Shown here: positions 25,835-34,067 of the stretch, in pieces
Position numbering within the stretch: the stretch's first letter is position 1
How the letters are laid out: the number at the start of each line of letters is the position of its first letter
DNA from: Erysipelotrichaceae bacterium 66202529
GTDB lineage: Bacteria; Bacillota_I; Bacilli_A; Erysipelotrichales; Erysipelotrichaceae
Length of the DNA stretch: 64,000 bases
NCBI GenBank assembly: GCA_017161075.1
Contig: CP046174.1
Span: 3,968,001-4,032,000 of the forward strand
Direction: 5' to 3'
Notes under the pieces: model-generated
Told to the model about the DNA's origin: nothing
Seen by the model: the letters and a program-made list of their open reading frames with translations, nothing else
Database searches by the model: none
Made by a program: the position numbers and the translations under genes

Positions 25835-26077
25835 TTACCATTCAAACAGGTTAAAATAATATTTATCCCGTAAGTAATCTGCCTGCTCCTTCGTTATCTC
25901 ATTTGAATATAGCGCTGAATTGATAGAGCCATACACTTCATCCATATATTTATCGTAATATATATCCTCTCTGTTTTTAGCTTCCACAAGCTGCCTGATA
26001 TCTTTTTCAAGATAGGGTGGAAGATTTACTTCAAAATACCGTCTATTGTATTTGTCGCGCTGTTCATTTTCTGACAT
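25835..26077 (-). CDS. Small acidic/charged protein, unknown
   Basis: 80 residues, rich in Tyr, Asp, Glu and Lys (ends ITKEQADYLRDKYYFNLFEW). The start at 26077 is chosen because GGAGG lies six bases before it; an in-frame ATG 12 bases upstream overlaps that site. The pattern LPPYL...DxYxDEVYGSIN...ISKEQADYLRDKY resembles small proteins seen in Bacillota, often on integrative elements, but no function is known to me. It stands alone. Confidence 0.6.
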   Translation of the reverse strand: MSENEQRDKYNRRYFEVNLPPYLEKDIRQLVEAKNREDIYYDKYMDEVYGSINSALYSNEITKEQADYLRDKYYFNLFEW

Positions 26078-26089
26078 GACTGCCTCCAT

Positions 26090-26407
26090 AAAATTTAGGA
26101 ATTTTACATTCCAGATTTTTTGTAAAATCCATATTGCCGCTCCTTTCCATATATCATAGCTATTATACCAAAGAAAATGCGAAAAAAGAGCATAACTTTA
26201 TCATCATGCCCTTATTCATTTACATTCACAAAATCCTGGACTCCCACTGAAAGAACCAATCATTGCTTTACCAAGTAATCCGGCTATGCAAATTATTTTT
26301 CCTATTTATAAAAATGAGTGTATTCCATAGGAAGCTCCATCGTTTTCTTTATAGGGGGACAGAAATTCTGCTGCTTTCCATTTCATTGTATACGCATGAT
26401 GTGCTGA
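26090..26407. other. Non-coding gap before the ClpC-like gene's 3' end
   Basis: A TATAAT-like -10 for the small gene lies near 26162 on the minus strand. No gene recognised. Confidence 0.4.
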
Positions 26408-28339
26408 TCAGACACGTACGATTTTTTTCTTCAGCTTCTTTGCGGCTTCATCCAAGGTGGCACTGGATTCAATCGCTTCCAGAATTGCAGTTTCCTCCAT
26501 CGTTTTTTCCCACTTCTTCAGCATATTCTTCATTACCGTAACCTTATCCTCCTGATTCAGGTCATGGAAGATAAAAACCTCATCGAACAATGACGCAAAG
26601 GATTCTCCCAGCATATGCTTTACCTGCAGCAGCGGATCACTGGTTTCCTGAAATTTCATAGTACTGTGAGCAGAGCATGGAAAATCACCGCTCATAATCA
26701 TAATACTATGCCGCAAATCAATTTTCTGTACATCCCGTTCCAGATATCCGCGTTCAATCCCCTGCTTTAAAAACTGCAGCATCGCCTCATTTGCCATATG
26801 CAGATTGGTAACATTCACAATGGTATATGGATTTCTGCGCAGCTTGGAAAGATTATGCTCCAGATTACGATCCAGTGCTGCCATGTCCAGCTCCACCATA
26901 TCCTCCTGGTTGAAATACAGACGGTTAAACTGATGCGTCAGCGTCTTTTTCCCGACGCCCTGATTTCCGAGAAACAGCCAGACCCCAAGCGGCCGCTCAC
27001 TAATGATTCCCTGCTCGATCCATTCCAGCTGTCCCATCAGCTTGCGGATAACATCCTTCTGCGCAACCATCGTTGTCTCCAGATGCGTCCTTAGCTCCTG
27101 CAGACGGTTACGGGATGCCAGGGGGATATCCGTCAGCTTTTCAATTACATCACGCACCATATCCTCGCTCACGATCCGTTCACTGCTTCGCTTCGCTCCC
27201 ACACAGGCAAGATCCAGCACATCGATTGCCTTATCTGGAAACTTTCGCTGCGGCATATAATATGCACAATACTTCACGATTTGTTCCAGAACCTTCTCCT
27301 GAATCTTCACATTATGAAAATCCTCATATTCCTTTTTCTTTGCTTTCAGCATCTTGATAGTATCTTCCACATCTGGCTCCCGTATGGTAATAATCTGAAA
27401 ACGGCGCTCCAGTGCCCGGTCCTTTTCAATATACATTTCGTATTCCTCAATCGTTGTCGCACCAATGCACTTGATCACTCCTCTTGCCAGATATGGCTTC
27501 AGGACACTGGAAACATCTATTGAGCCCTCCGATTTTCCTGCGCCGATCATCAAATGTATTTCATCAATAAACAGAATGACATTGGGATACTTCTCCAGCA
27601 AACGGATGATATTTTGCAGTTTTTCCTCAAAATCACCGCGATATTTCGTACCAGCCACTAGAGAATTCAAATGCAGCTCATATATACAGGCATCCTTTAG
27701 AGAAGGCACCTGATTTTGCTGTATCATACCTGCCAGCTTTTCCACAAGCGCTGTTTTTCCAACTCCCGGCTCTCCGATTAATAAAGGATTTGCCTTGTCC
27801 TTACGGGATAATACGGAAATCATAAAATTCAGCTCATCGTCTCTGCCTACAATGTCTTGATTTGCGCCGCACAGATTCAGATTGCGAAGCTCTGTGATTT
27901 TATCAAGCTCACTCATACTGCCATGCTCCATTTGCAGCAGCACAACCTCCTCGTCCACATCATAGCGATGCAGTATCTCCGTGGCAACGCAGCTATTTGT
28001 CTGCAATAATGCCAGGGTTAATGAATCCACGTCCATTGCTGTATTCTGTTTCTTGGAAGACAGTGACATTCCCCGCTCCAGGATATCATCCACAACCTGT
28101 GTAATCTGCAGCTCCTCCACATCCTGATCCTTTAAACCAAAAAGAACCATTAAATCCTCTTTAAGCTGAAAATAATATACTCCCTGTGCACATAACAGCC
28201 GTGACAGCGGTGTTGCGGTATCTTTCAGAATCGCAAGCAGAAGATGCTCACTTCCGATATAATTGTTGCCCATCTCCCTGGCTTCCTCTCTTGCTGTATC
28301 CAGGATTGCGGAAACCTGTGTATTTAAACGATATTTCAT
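26408..28339 (-). CDS. ClpC-like AAA+ ATPase with degenerate second nucleotide-binding domain
   Basis: 643 residues, shorter than ClpC (about 810). Clp_N repeats residues 1-145; first AAA+ domain intact with Walker A GEPGVGKT (189-196) and Walker B VILFIDE (254-260). No coiled-coil M domain is seen between the two AAA+ domains. The second AAA+ domain has a weakened Walker A (GNQGVGKK, 458-465) and no Walker B acids: the usual DE is TN (511-512). Probably a one-engine unfoldase or a regulatory Clp-like protein. Monocistronic and divergent from a small membrane protein gene. Confidence 0.85.
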   Translation of the reverse strand: MKYRLNTQVSAILDTAREEAREMGNNYIGSEHLLLAILKDTATPLSRLLCAQGVYYFQLKEDLMVLFGLKDQDVEELQITQVVDDILERGMSLSSKKQNTAMDVDSLTLALLQTNSCVATEILHRYDVDEEVVLLQMEHGSMSELDKITELRNLNLCGANQDIVGRDDELNFMISVLSRKDKANPLLIGEPGVGKTALVEKLAGMIQQNQVPSLKDACIYELHLNSLVAGTKYRGDFEEKLQNIIRLLEKYPNVILFIDEIHLMIGAGKSEGSIDVSSVLKPYLARGVIKCIGATTIEEYEMYIEKDRALERRFQIITIREPDVEDTIKMLKAKKKEYEDFHNVKIQEKVLEQIVKYCAYYMPQRKFPDKAIDVLDLACVGAKRSSERIVSEDMVRDVIEKLTDIPLASRNRLQELRTHLETTMVAQKDVIRKLMGQLEWIEQGIISERPLGVWLFLGNQGVGKKTLTHQFNRLYFNQEDMVELDMAALDRNLEHNLSKLRRNPYTIVNVTNLHMANEAMLQFLKQGIERGYLERDVQKIDLRHSIMIMSGDFPCSAHSTMKFQETSDPLLQVKHMLGESFASLFDEVFIFHDLNQEDKVTVMKNMLKKWEKTMEETAILEAIESSATLDEAAKKLKKKIVRV

Positions 28340-28504
28340 ATCTTCACCATCCTCGTCATTCTATAGCATATGAATTTCATACGCTGCTTTTGTTAGTATA
28401 ACCACTTTATTTCACAATATTTCATCATCCTGAGCAGATACGGGCAAAACAATTCGACGAATACAGACAGAAAATCATATAGTAGAGAGAAGGAGGTGAC
28501 AAAA

Positions 28505-28687
28505 ATGGCAAGGCGTGTCCGCTCCAGTCCGAAAACAGCGTCTGTTATTCTCTCTGTCAGCGTCATCAGTATTACCATCATCGGCGGTGTTGTGCTGTTT
28601 CCGATTCTAGGAATCGGCAGTGTTCTGCTGGTGGCTGCTGTTATCCTGCTGCTGAGCCGCAGTCAGGATCCCTGCCGTAAAAAATAA
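28505..28687 (+). CDS. Small membrane protein
   Basis: 60 residues: basic N-terminus MARRVRSSPK followed by two closely spaced hydrophobic segments (VILSVSVISITIIGGVVLF and IGSVLLVAAVILLLS). The ATG at 28505 follows a strong AAGGAGGTG with good spacing; an in-frame GTG nine bases earlier lies inside that site. No family recognised. Confidence 0.65.
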   Translation: MARRVRSSPKTASVILSVSVISITIIGGVVLFPILGIGSVLLVAAVILLLSRSQDPCRKK

Positions 28688-28740
28688 CAGCACGGGATAT
28701 ATATCAGGGAAGCGTTTTTATTTGAAACTAATGCAAGGAA

Positions 28741-28768
28741 AAAGGACAGGTGTATTTTCCTGTCCTTT
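28741..28768. terminator. Terminator of the VOC gene
   Basis: AAAGGACAGG / CCTGTCCTTT perfect 10-bp stem with 8-base loop, TTTTT after it on the minus strand. The stem overlaps two bases of the VOC stop codon. Confidence 0.75.
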
Positions 28769-29144
28769 ATGCTTCCCGCAACAGATATACCTGGTGATCC
28801 TGATCATAAAAGCTAAACATCTTTCCATAAGGGTAGCTTTGGATATCATCCGCAATGACACCGTTCTGTAAAAGACGACGGTGCTCCTCCTCAATATCAT
28901 CACAGGTAAACATGAGGGAAGGATGGGCACAGGATATATCCGGATTTGCGTTCTCCATACGGGAGCGTTCAAACAAAACAAGCGTAGTTTGTGTGTGATA
29001 GCTTGGCGCAGCTTCCAGCCAGACCATTCCGGGACCCATAGCCTGTTCCTCACGAATCACAAAGCCCATATTCTCTGTCCAGAATTTCTTTGCCTCAATG
29101 CTGCTGTTTACATATACGGTTACTTTAGCTAAATTGGATATCAT
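28767..29144 (-). CDS. VOC family (glyoxalase/bleomycin-resistance) protein
   Basis: 125 residues with the paired beta-alpha-beta-beta-beta units: N-half AKVTVYVNSSIEAKKFWTENMGF and C-half PSLMFTCDDIEEEHRRLLQNG ... MFSFYDQDHQVYLLREA. Likely a metal-dependent vicinal-oxygen-chelate enzyme or binding protein. Function cannot be narrowed further. It follows the dinB operon in the same direction by about 50 bases. Confidence 0.85.
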   Translation of the reverse strand: MISNLAKVTVYVNSSIEAKKFWTENMGFVIREEQAMGPGMVWLEAAPSYHTQTTLVLFERSRMENANPDISCAHPSLMFTCDDIEEEHRRLLQNGVIADDIQSYPYGKMFSFYDQDHQVYLLREA

Positions 29145-29193
29145 TTTTTATCCCTCCGCTGTTAGTATGCGGCTCTCTGCCTGTTTCATACGA

Positions 29194-29460
29194 TTATGGC
29201 TTTGTACTTTCCAGAAACCAGCGTGTCCGTTCAAAATATAAATCTCTTTTCTGCCCCTGAATCAGACATTCATAGCATAACCCGCAGCCGCCTACCGAGG
29301 AAGCCTTTTTACGAATCTGCAGCACTCTGTCAATTTCATATTTCACGCCGTTATCCCATAATACAGCCACCGGCTTCAATACTTCATTTTTCCCCATGAT
29401 GGTAAGAACATCCACATACCGCTTATACAGATGGGGTCTTGGTTCATGCAGCTTCTGCAT
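29194..29460 (-). CDS. Unknown protein coupled to dinB
   Basis: 88 residues; basic N-terminus, a GNG-like core (VLKPVAVLWDNGVKYEIDRVLQIRKKASS) and GGCGLCYECLIQGQKRDLYFERTRWFLE. The three cysteines in GGCGLCYEC could bind metal. Its ribosome site (TGAGGTAG) includes the dinB stop codon, so the two are translated together. Related short genes follow dinB in other Bacillota as I recall. Possibly a polymerase IV accessory factor, not proven. Confidence 0.7.
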   Translation of the reverse strand: MQKLHEPRPHLYKRYVDVLTIMGKNEVLKPVAVLWDNGVKYEIDRVLQIRKKASSVGGCGLCYECLIQGQKRDLYFERTRWFLESTKP

Positions 29461-29468
29461 ACACTACC

Positions 29469-30719
29469 TCAAAAGAATCCAACCGGATGTACGACATGAT
29501 CCTCTTTCGGATTGAAGTCCGTCAGATGTCTGTCCTGCAGCATAGAGCACCGCTGTATTTTCGCAAAGCCGAAACGCTCACGGACTGCATCCATGGTTTC
29601 CTCCAGTTTTCTCTGACGCTGACGCTCCTGTTCACTGACAAACAGATTCAGCTGGGTAAATCCGGTATCCTTTTCAATGCCGCTCACAGTGACACCGATG
29701 GTGCGAAGCGGTATGGTAAAATCATAGTTCTCCTGTAATAGGGTTAGAACAACCGGCATGATTTCCGCGGCGATATTGGTCGCCTGTGTAAGCTTTCTTT
29801 GACGGCTGAACCAGGAAAGCTCTGTGCTTCGCAGCGTTATGGAAATCACATTGCCGCGCAGTCCCTGTTCACGTAGACGGGAAGCGACGGATTCCACTAG
29901 GACATAATAAACCAGCTTCGCCTCCTCATAGGTACAGACATCCTTTGGTGCTGTGATCGCATTTCCTACCGATTTCACCGGGTCCTGATGTGAGATAAGA
30001 GCTACCTCGGATACATCCTCACCATTCGCAAACCACCAGATCAGCTCTCCCATCTTTCCAAAGCGGTCTTTCATCCAGCCCTTTGGAAGCTGTGCAAGCT
30101 GTCCAATCGTTTCAATCGCATAATGCGCCAGCTTATGCTTTGTAGCTCTTCCTACATAAAACAGATCACTCACAGGCAGCGGCCAGATAACATCCCGGTA
30201 ATTCTGTCTTGTTATTTCTACCAGACCGCTGTGCTTATCCATATCCGATCCGATTTTCGCAAAGATTTTATTATAGCTGACTCCCATGGATACGCTCATT
30301 CCCAGCTCATGTGCCACACGGTTTTGAATCCGGCGGGCAATCGACCTTCCATCTCCAAACAATGCTGTTGATTCGCTCAAATCCATCCATGCCTCATCCA
30401 GGCCAAACGATTCCACCTGATCCGTATATTCCCGGTAAATATCCTTAACCTTCTCCGTATAATACATGTATTCCTCATAATCCGGCTTCAGAATACGCAG
30501 CTGCGGACATTTCGCCAGCGCCTCCCGCAGAGATTCCCCTGTCTTGATCTGGAAGGCTTTTGCCTTATCATTTTTAGCCAGTATGATTCCATGACGTTCT
30601 TCCTCGCTGCCCCCCACCGCCATGGGAATATCCCGCAGCTCAGGATACTTCATTTCCTCGATTTGTGCATAACAGTGATTGATATCACTGTGTACAATAA
30701 TACGTTCCTTTGTTTGCAT
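29469..30719 (-). CDS. dinB: DNA polymerase IV (Y-family)
   Basis: 416 residues: palm motif IVHSDINHCYAQIEEM, GIILAKNDKAKAFQIKTGE, catalytic ESFGLDEAWMDLS, helix-hairpin-helix region and C-terminal little finger (KSVGNAITAPKDVCTYEEA). Performs error-prone translesion synthesis. The beta-clamp segment TQLNLF is visible near residue 360. Promoter TTGAAA-16-TATAAT lies between it and a divergent S24-type repressor, suggesting DNA-damage control. Confidence 0.95.
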   Translation of the reverse strand: MQTKERIIVHSDINHCYAQIEEMKYPELRDIPMAVGGSEEERHGIILAKNDKAKAFQIKTGESLREALAKCPQLRILKPDYEEYMYYTEKVKDIYREYTDQVESFGLDEAWMDLSESTALFGDGRSIARRIQNRVAHELGMSVSMGVSYNKIFAKIGSDMDKHSGLVEITRQNYRDVIWPLPVSDLFYVGRATKHKLAHYAIETIGQLAQLPKGWMKDRFGKMGELIWWFANGEDVSEVALISHQDPVKSVGNAITAPKDVCTYEEAKLVYYVLVESVASRLREQGLRGNVISITLRSTELSWFSRQRKLTQATNIAAEIMPVVLTLLQENYDFTIPLRTIGVTVSGIEKDTGFTQLNLFVSEQERQRQRKLEETMDAVRERFGFAKIQRCSMLQDRHLTDFNPKEDHVVHPVGFF

Positions 30720-30740
30720 AGGGAATCACCTCACACACCT

Positions 30741-30768
30741 ATTATATGCAATTCGTTCCGTTTTTCAA
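30741..30768 (-). promoter_or_regulatory. dinB promoter
   Basis: Minus strand TTGAAA (30763-30768), 16-bp spacer containing GGAAC, TATAAT (30741-30746). Confidence 0.65.
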
Positions 30769-30774
30769 TACATT

Positions 30775-30813
30775 ATGGAACAATACCAGAAATTGGAAGT
30801 GTTATTATTCCAT
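30775..30813. promoter_or_regulatory. Candidate operator between dinB and S24 regulator
   Basis: ATGGAACAATA (30775-30785) and TATTATTCCAT (30803-30813) form an inverted repeat with one mismatch. A third half-site GTTCC is at 30755-30759 in the dinB promoter. Confidence 0.45.
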
Positions 30814-30837
30814 ATTTTTATAATTACTGGTTTTTTA

Positions 30838-30846
30838 TGATATAAT
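30838..30846 (+). promoter_or_regulatory. Extended -10 of the S24 regulator gene
   Basis: TGATATAAT, an extended -10 (TGnTATAAT), 20 bases before the ATG, followed by an AGGAGG site. Confidence 0.6.
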
Positions 30847-30867
30847 AGAAAGCAGGAGGATACCGCA

Positions 30868-31452
30868 ATGAAATTAAGTGAGCTTTTAACCTATTACCGC
30901 CATCGTGACAACCTGAGTCTGGAAAGTGTCGGTGATTATGCCGGGGTATCGAAATCCACTGTCAAGCGCTGGGAATCCGGAGAATCGAGCAATGTTTCTC
31001 AGGCACGTCTGGATAAGCTTTCCGAGCTGTTTGGAATAGATGTAAATGCCTGTCTGCAGGGAAATGTAAAGCCGATTCTCGGTTATGTCAAAGCCGGTTA
31101 TGATTTATTTGCGAACGAAAACCTGCTTGGATATGAGGAGGTTACCGGTAAAGAGGCAGCACAGGGGGATTATTATCTACGTGTCCAGGGGGATTCCATG
31201 ACAGGCTCCCGTATATATGACGGTGATCTGGTATATGTGAAAAGCTGCAGCAATGTGGAGAGCGGTGCTATCGCCGTTGTGCTGCTGGAGTATAACGAGG
31301 TAACCATCAAGAAAATACTGAAAAAGGAGAATACGGTCATCCTGATGGCTACAAATCCGACTGTGGAGCCGAGAGTTTTTACAAGGCAGGAGATAGAGGA
31401 AGGACAAATGCAGATTATCGGCAAGGTTCTGCATTCCAAAATACGCTTCTAA
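30868..31452 (+). CDS. HdiR-like XRE/S24 self-cleaving repressor
   Basis: 194 residues. N-terminal XRE helix-turn-helix (LESVGDYAGVSKSTVKRWESG, about 18-38) and C-terminal S24 peptidase: Ala76-Gly77 in VKAGYDLF is the likely cleavage site, Ser110 in VQGDSMTGSRI the nucleophile and Lys148 in EVTIKKI the base. Such HdiR/LexA-like repressors cleave themselves with RecA during DNA damage. It is divergent from dinB with an inverted repeat between. Confidence 0.88.
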   Translation: MKLSELLTYYRHRDNLSLESVGDYAGVSKSTVKRWESGESSNVSQARLDKLSELFGIDVNACLQGNVKPILGYVKAGYDLFANENLLGYEEVTGKEAAQGDYYLRVQGDSMTGSRIYDGDLVYVKSCSNVESGAIAVVLLEYNEVTIKKILKKENTVILMATNPTVEPRVFTRQEIEEGQMQIIGKVLHSKIRF

Positions 31453-31526
31453 AAATATTGTAAAATAATGGAAATTATGTCATACTAGTGGAGTAGGTTT
31501 GTGTATAATATCATACTATATGAGAT

Positions 31527-31558
31527 GGATGTTTTTTCCCTTCTAAACATCCTTTTTT
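31527..31558 (+). terminator. Terminator after the S24 regulator
   Basis: GGATGTTT / AAACATCC stem with a 10-base loop, then TTTTTT. Confidence 0.75.
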
Positions 31559-31647
31559 CATGCATTTCCTGCTTTATTTCTTGAAAAATGGCAGGAATTG
31601 CATATATACAGAAATGTATAGTTTTTAATACAGAGGGAGGGATTTCA

Positions 31648-31887
31648 TTGAAAACAGATGAATTGCTGGAGTATATACAGACGCATTGTGAGCTGAATTA
31701 TATATCTGATTTAAGGAATCCCTTTTATTTGAAAGAGTGTCTCAGCTTTTTGCATAAAATTGACAAGACATCCTTCTCCTTAGGACAGTGGCGCTATCTG
31801 TATGAATACATTACCGGACAGAAATGCGAGGATACAACGATTGAAACAATCCGAAAAAAGATTGATTCCTGGTGTCATCAGGTATAA
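31648..31887 (+). CDS. Small unknown protein
   Basis: 79 residues if the TTG at 31648 is used, which follows GGGAGGG at good spacing; the frame is open further upstream but without a ribosome site. The protein is soluble and mostly helical in character (LKTDELLEYIQTHCELNYISDLRNP...). No family recognised. The next small gene follows 44 bases later and may share the transcript. Confidence 0.6.
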   Translation: MKTDELLEYIQTHCELNYISDLRNPFYLKECLSFLHKIDKTSFSLGQWRYLYEYITGQKCEDTTIETIRKKIDSWCHQV

Positions 31888-31931
31888 ACAGGAAGAACCT
31901 GGCAATCCTGTAGCTACAGGAGGTCATCGTT

Positions 31932-32150
31932 ATGTACGCTATCCGCAGTAAAAAAACAAACCGGTGGTTTCACGGTATCAATGCACAGGCAGGAGTGGGA
32001 AGCTCCCTGCGTATACAAATGGATGATATGCTGCCAGCACTGTTTCGTACGAAGGAAATGGCAAGAGTAGAGCTGCTGCTTAACCATCTTTCTCCACAGT
32101 CCTATGAGATTTTGGAAGTGGATCTGCACATACAGGAGCATGCGGCCTGA
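31932..32150 (+). CDS. Small unknown protein
   Basis: 72 residues, start supported by AGGAGGTC upstream. The sequence MYAIRSKKTNRWFHGINAQ...MARVELLLNHLSPQSYEILEVDL looks like a compact alpha/beta domain, similar in style to small proteins that describe themselves as tail or accessory proteins on mobile elements, but no family can be named. A strong terminator follows directly. Confidence 0.65.
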   Translation: MYAIRSKKTNRWFHGINAQAGVGSSLRIQMDDMLPALFRTKEMARVELLLNHLSPQSYEILEVDLHIQEHAA

Positions 32151-32152
32151 CG

Positions 32153-32182
32153 GGAAATTCGCAATTAGCGGATTTCCTTTTT
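32153..32182 (+). terminator. Terminator before the Bce module
   Basis: GGAAATTCGC / GCGGATTTCC stem (one wobble), 5-base loop, then TTTTTC. Confidence 0.8.
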
Positions 32183-32231
32183 CTTTCGCTTATGGTAAGC
32201 TATAAGAAGAAAATAAAAGAGGTGAACTGTC

Positions 32232-32906
32232 ATGTATCGAATTATGATTATTGAAGACAATGAAAAAATAAGAATTGAATTATGCGATTTTCTTAGTAAA
32301 AACGGTTATGAAGCACTTGGAACAGATGATTTTGAGCATACACTGGATATCATTCATAGGGAACAGCCGGATCTGCTGCTGCTCGATTTGAATCTTCCGG
32401 TTGTGGATGGTCATTTTATATGCCGTGAGGTACGCAAAAGCAGCGATATGCCGATCATTATCGTGACAAGCCGCGATTCCGATATGGATGAGCTGATCAG
32501 TATGAACCTTGGCGCCGATGACTTTGTGACCAAGCCGTATAATCTGCAGATTCTGCTTGCCCGTATTGCACGGGTTTTGCAGAGAACCTATGAGCATGCC
32601 AGCAGTAATATTTTGACGATTCATGATATTGCCCTGGATATTTCCAAAAGCACGCTGACGTGGAAGGGAAACAGCATCGACCTAACCAAAAATGAACTGC
32701 GCATCATGCACTGCCTGTTTCAGAACAAGAACAAAATCGTATCCCGAAATGAACTGATGCAGCATATGTGGGACTGCGATTTATTTGTGGATGACAATAC
32801 TCTGACAGTCAATATCAACCGGCTGCGCAAAAAGCTGGAATATCTGCGCCTGGATGATTTGATTCAGACAAAGCGCGGTATGGGATACATCATATATGAG
32901 GACTAG
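32232..32906 (+). CDS. bceR: BceR-type response regulator
   Basis: 224 residues: receiver domain with phospho-Asp in LLLLDLNLPVVDG (about 51), Thr in IIVTSRDSD and Lys in VTKPYNLQ; OmpR winged helix ending NRLRKKLEYLRLDDLIQTKRGMGYIIYED. Closest in style to BceR/VraR regulators of peptide-antibiotic detoxification. Overlaps the kinase start by 11 bases. A palindrome that suits this family precedes the transporter genes. Confidence 0.9.
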   Translation: MYRIMIIEDNEKIRIELCDFLSKNGYEALGTDDFEHTLDIIHREQPDLLLLDLNLPVVDGHFICREVRKSSDMPIIIVTSRDSDMDELISMNLGADDFVTKPYNLQILLARIARVLQRTYEHASSNILTIHDIALDISKSTLTWKGNSIDLTKNELRIMHCLFQNKNKIVSRNELMQHMWDCDLFVDDNTLTVNINRLRKKLEYLRLDDLIQTKRGMGYIIYED

Positions 32907-33909
32907 TGAATTTATACGCGAAAAGCTGTATCTGATCATGATTTCCTTTCTGACAAGCATTATCACAATCCTGTTTCTGTATGCCATTCAGGTAAACGGA
33001 CAGGTCATTCTTATCATCTCCCTGCTGCAATGGGGGATGGTGCTTGCCAGTCTGATAATTGAATATCTGCGGCGTTCCACCTACTATCACCGGCTGGAGC
33101 AGACACTGGACGGCCTGGATCAGAAATATTTGCTTACCGAAATCATGGATGAACCGCTGTTTATGGATGGTAAGATTTTGTATGAAACGCTGCGCATTGT
33201 AGATAAATCCATGGCGGATAATGTAAACCGTTATCGTATTTCTCAAAATGAATACAAGGATTATATTGAAATGTGGGTTCATGAAATCAAGGCACCGCTC
33301 GCTGCCAGCAAGCTGATTATCTCCAATAACCTCAATGAGGTAACAAAGAGTCTTCAGGAGGAGATAGAAAAAGTGGAAGGCTTTGTCGAACAGGCATTGT
33401 TTTATGCGCGCAGCACAACCCCGGAAAAGGATTATATTATCAAGGAGCTGAATCTTCAGGACTGCGTAACCAAAGTGATCCGGAAGCATTCTAAAAGCTT
33501 TATCTATCAAAAAATCAAACTACAGCTTGATGATTTGGATATGTTTATATTCAGTGACAGCAAGTGGCTGGAATTTATACTCGACCAGATCATAACAAAT
33601 GCTTTGAAATATACACCGAAGGAAACAGGAGAAATTCATATCTGGACTACAACGGGTGATAATGCTGTATCACTGCACATACAGGATAATGGAAGTGGTA
33701 TATCCTCCAGTGAACTGGGAAGAATTTTTGATAAGGGCTTTACAGGAACAAATGGCAGATTAAATGAAAAGGCAACCGGGATGGGGCTGTATCTGTGCAA
33801 AACCTTGTGTAAAAAGCTGTATCTGGGGATTCATGCGGACAGTATCCTGGGTCAGGGAACTACAATCACACTTGACTTTCCGATTTCCAAGCTAATGCTG
33901 CTGAAATAG
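32896..33909 (+). CDS. bceS: BceS-type intramembrane-sensing histidine kinase
   Basis: 337 residues: two membrane helices (about 11-30 and 36-56) with almost no extracytoplasmic loop, phospho-His in MWVHEIKAPLAASK, N-box ITNALKYTPKE, DNGSGISSSE and GMGLYLCKTLCK. BceS kinases lack a ligand domain and read the activity of the BceAB transporter, which is encoded next. Confidence 0.92.
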   Translation: MRTSEFIREKLYLIMISFLTSIITILFLYAIQVNGQVILIISLLQWGMVLASLIIEYLRRSTYYHRLEQTLDGLDQKYLLTEIMDEPLFMDGKILYETLRIVDKSMADNVNRYRISQNEYKDYIEMWVHEIKAPLAASKLIISNNLNEVTKSLQEEIEKVEGFVEQALFYARSTTPEKDYIIKELNLQDCVTKVIRKHSKSFIYQKIKLQLDDLDMFIFSDSKWLEFILDQIITNALKYTPKETGEIHIWTTTGDNAVSLHIQDNGSGISSSELGRIFDKGFTGTNGRLNEKATGMGLYLCKTLCKKLYLGIHADSILGQGTTITLDFPISKLMLLK

Positions 33910-33943
33910 AAGTCGTTTCAACAAGCCTATTAACCTTAACGGT

Positions 33944-33969
33944 AAAGCAGGGATGTCCCCTGCTTTTCT
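33944..33969 (+). terminator. Terminator after the kinase gene
   Basis: AAAGCAGGG / CCCTGCTTT stem with a 5-base loop, followed by TTCTT. It separates bceRS from the transporter transcript. Confidence 0.7.
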
Positions 33970-33978
33970 TACGTGCTA

Positions 33979-34001
33979 ACTTACAAGTTTGTAAGTATAA
34001 T
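33979..34001 (+). promoter_or_regulatory. BceR-type operator and -10 of the transporter operon
   Basis: ACTTACAAGTTTGTAAGT (33979-33996) is a perfect inverted repeat with a 2-base centre, joined to TATAAT (33996-34001). A second possible -10, TACAAT, is at 34038-34043. Confidence 0.55.
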
Positions 34002-34032
34002 GTAATTGTTATCCATGGCGCATATACAACAG

Positions 34033-34059
34033 CTCCTGTACAATACAGGTATACAGGAG
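34033..34059 (+). promoter_or_regulatory. Ribosome-site hairpins before the small Bce-operon gene
   Basis: CTCCTGTA (34033-34040) can pair with TACAGGAG (34052-34059), hiding AGGAGGTG, or its CCTGTA can pair with TACAGG (34044-34049) and leave the site free. The two foldings exclude each other. Confidence 0.4.
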
Positions 34060-34067
34060 GTGATCCC

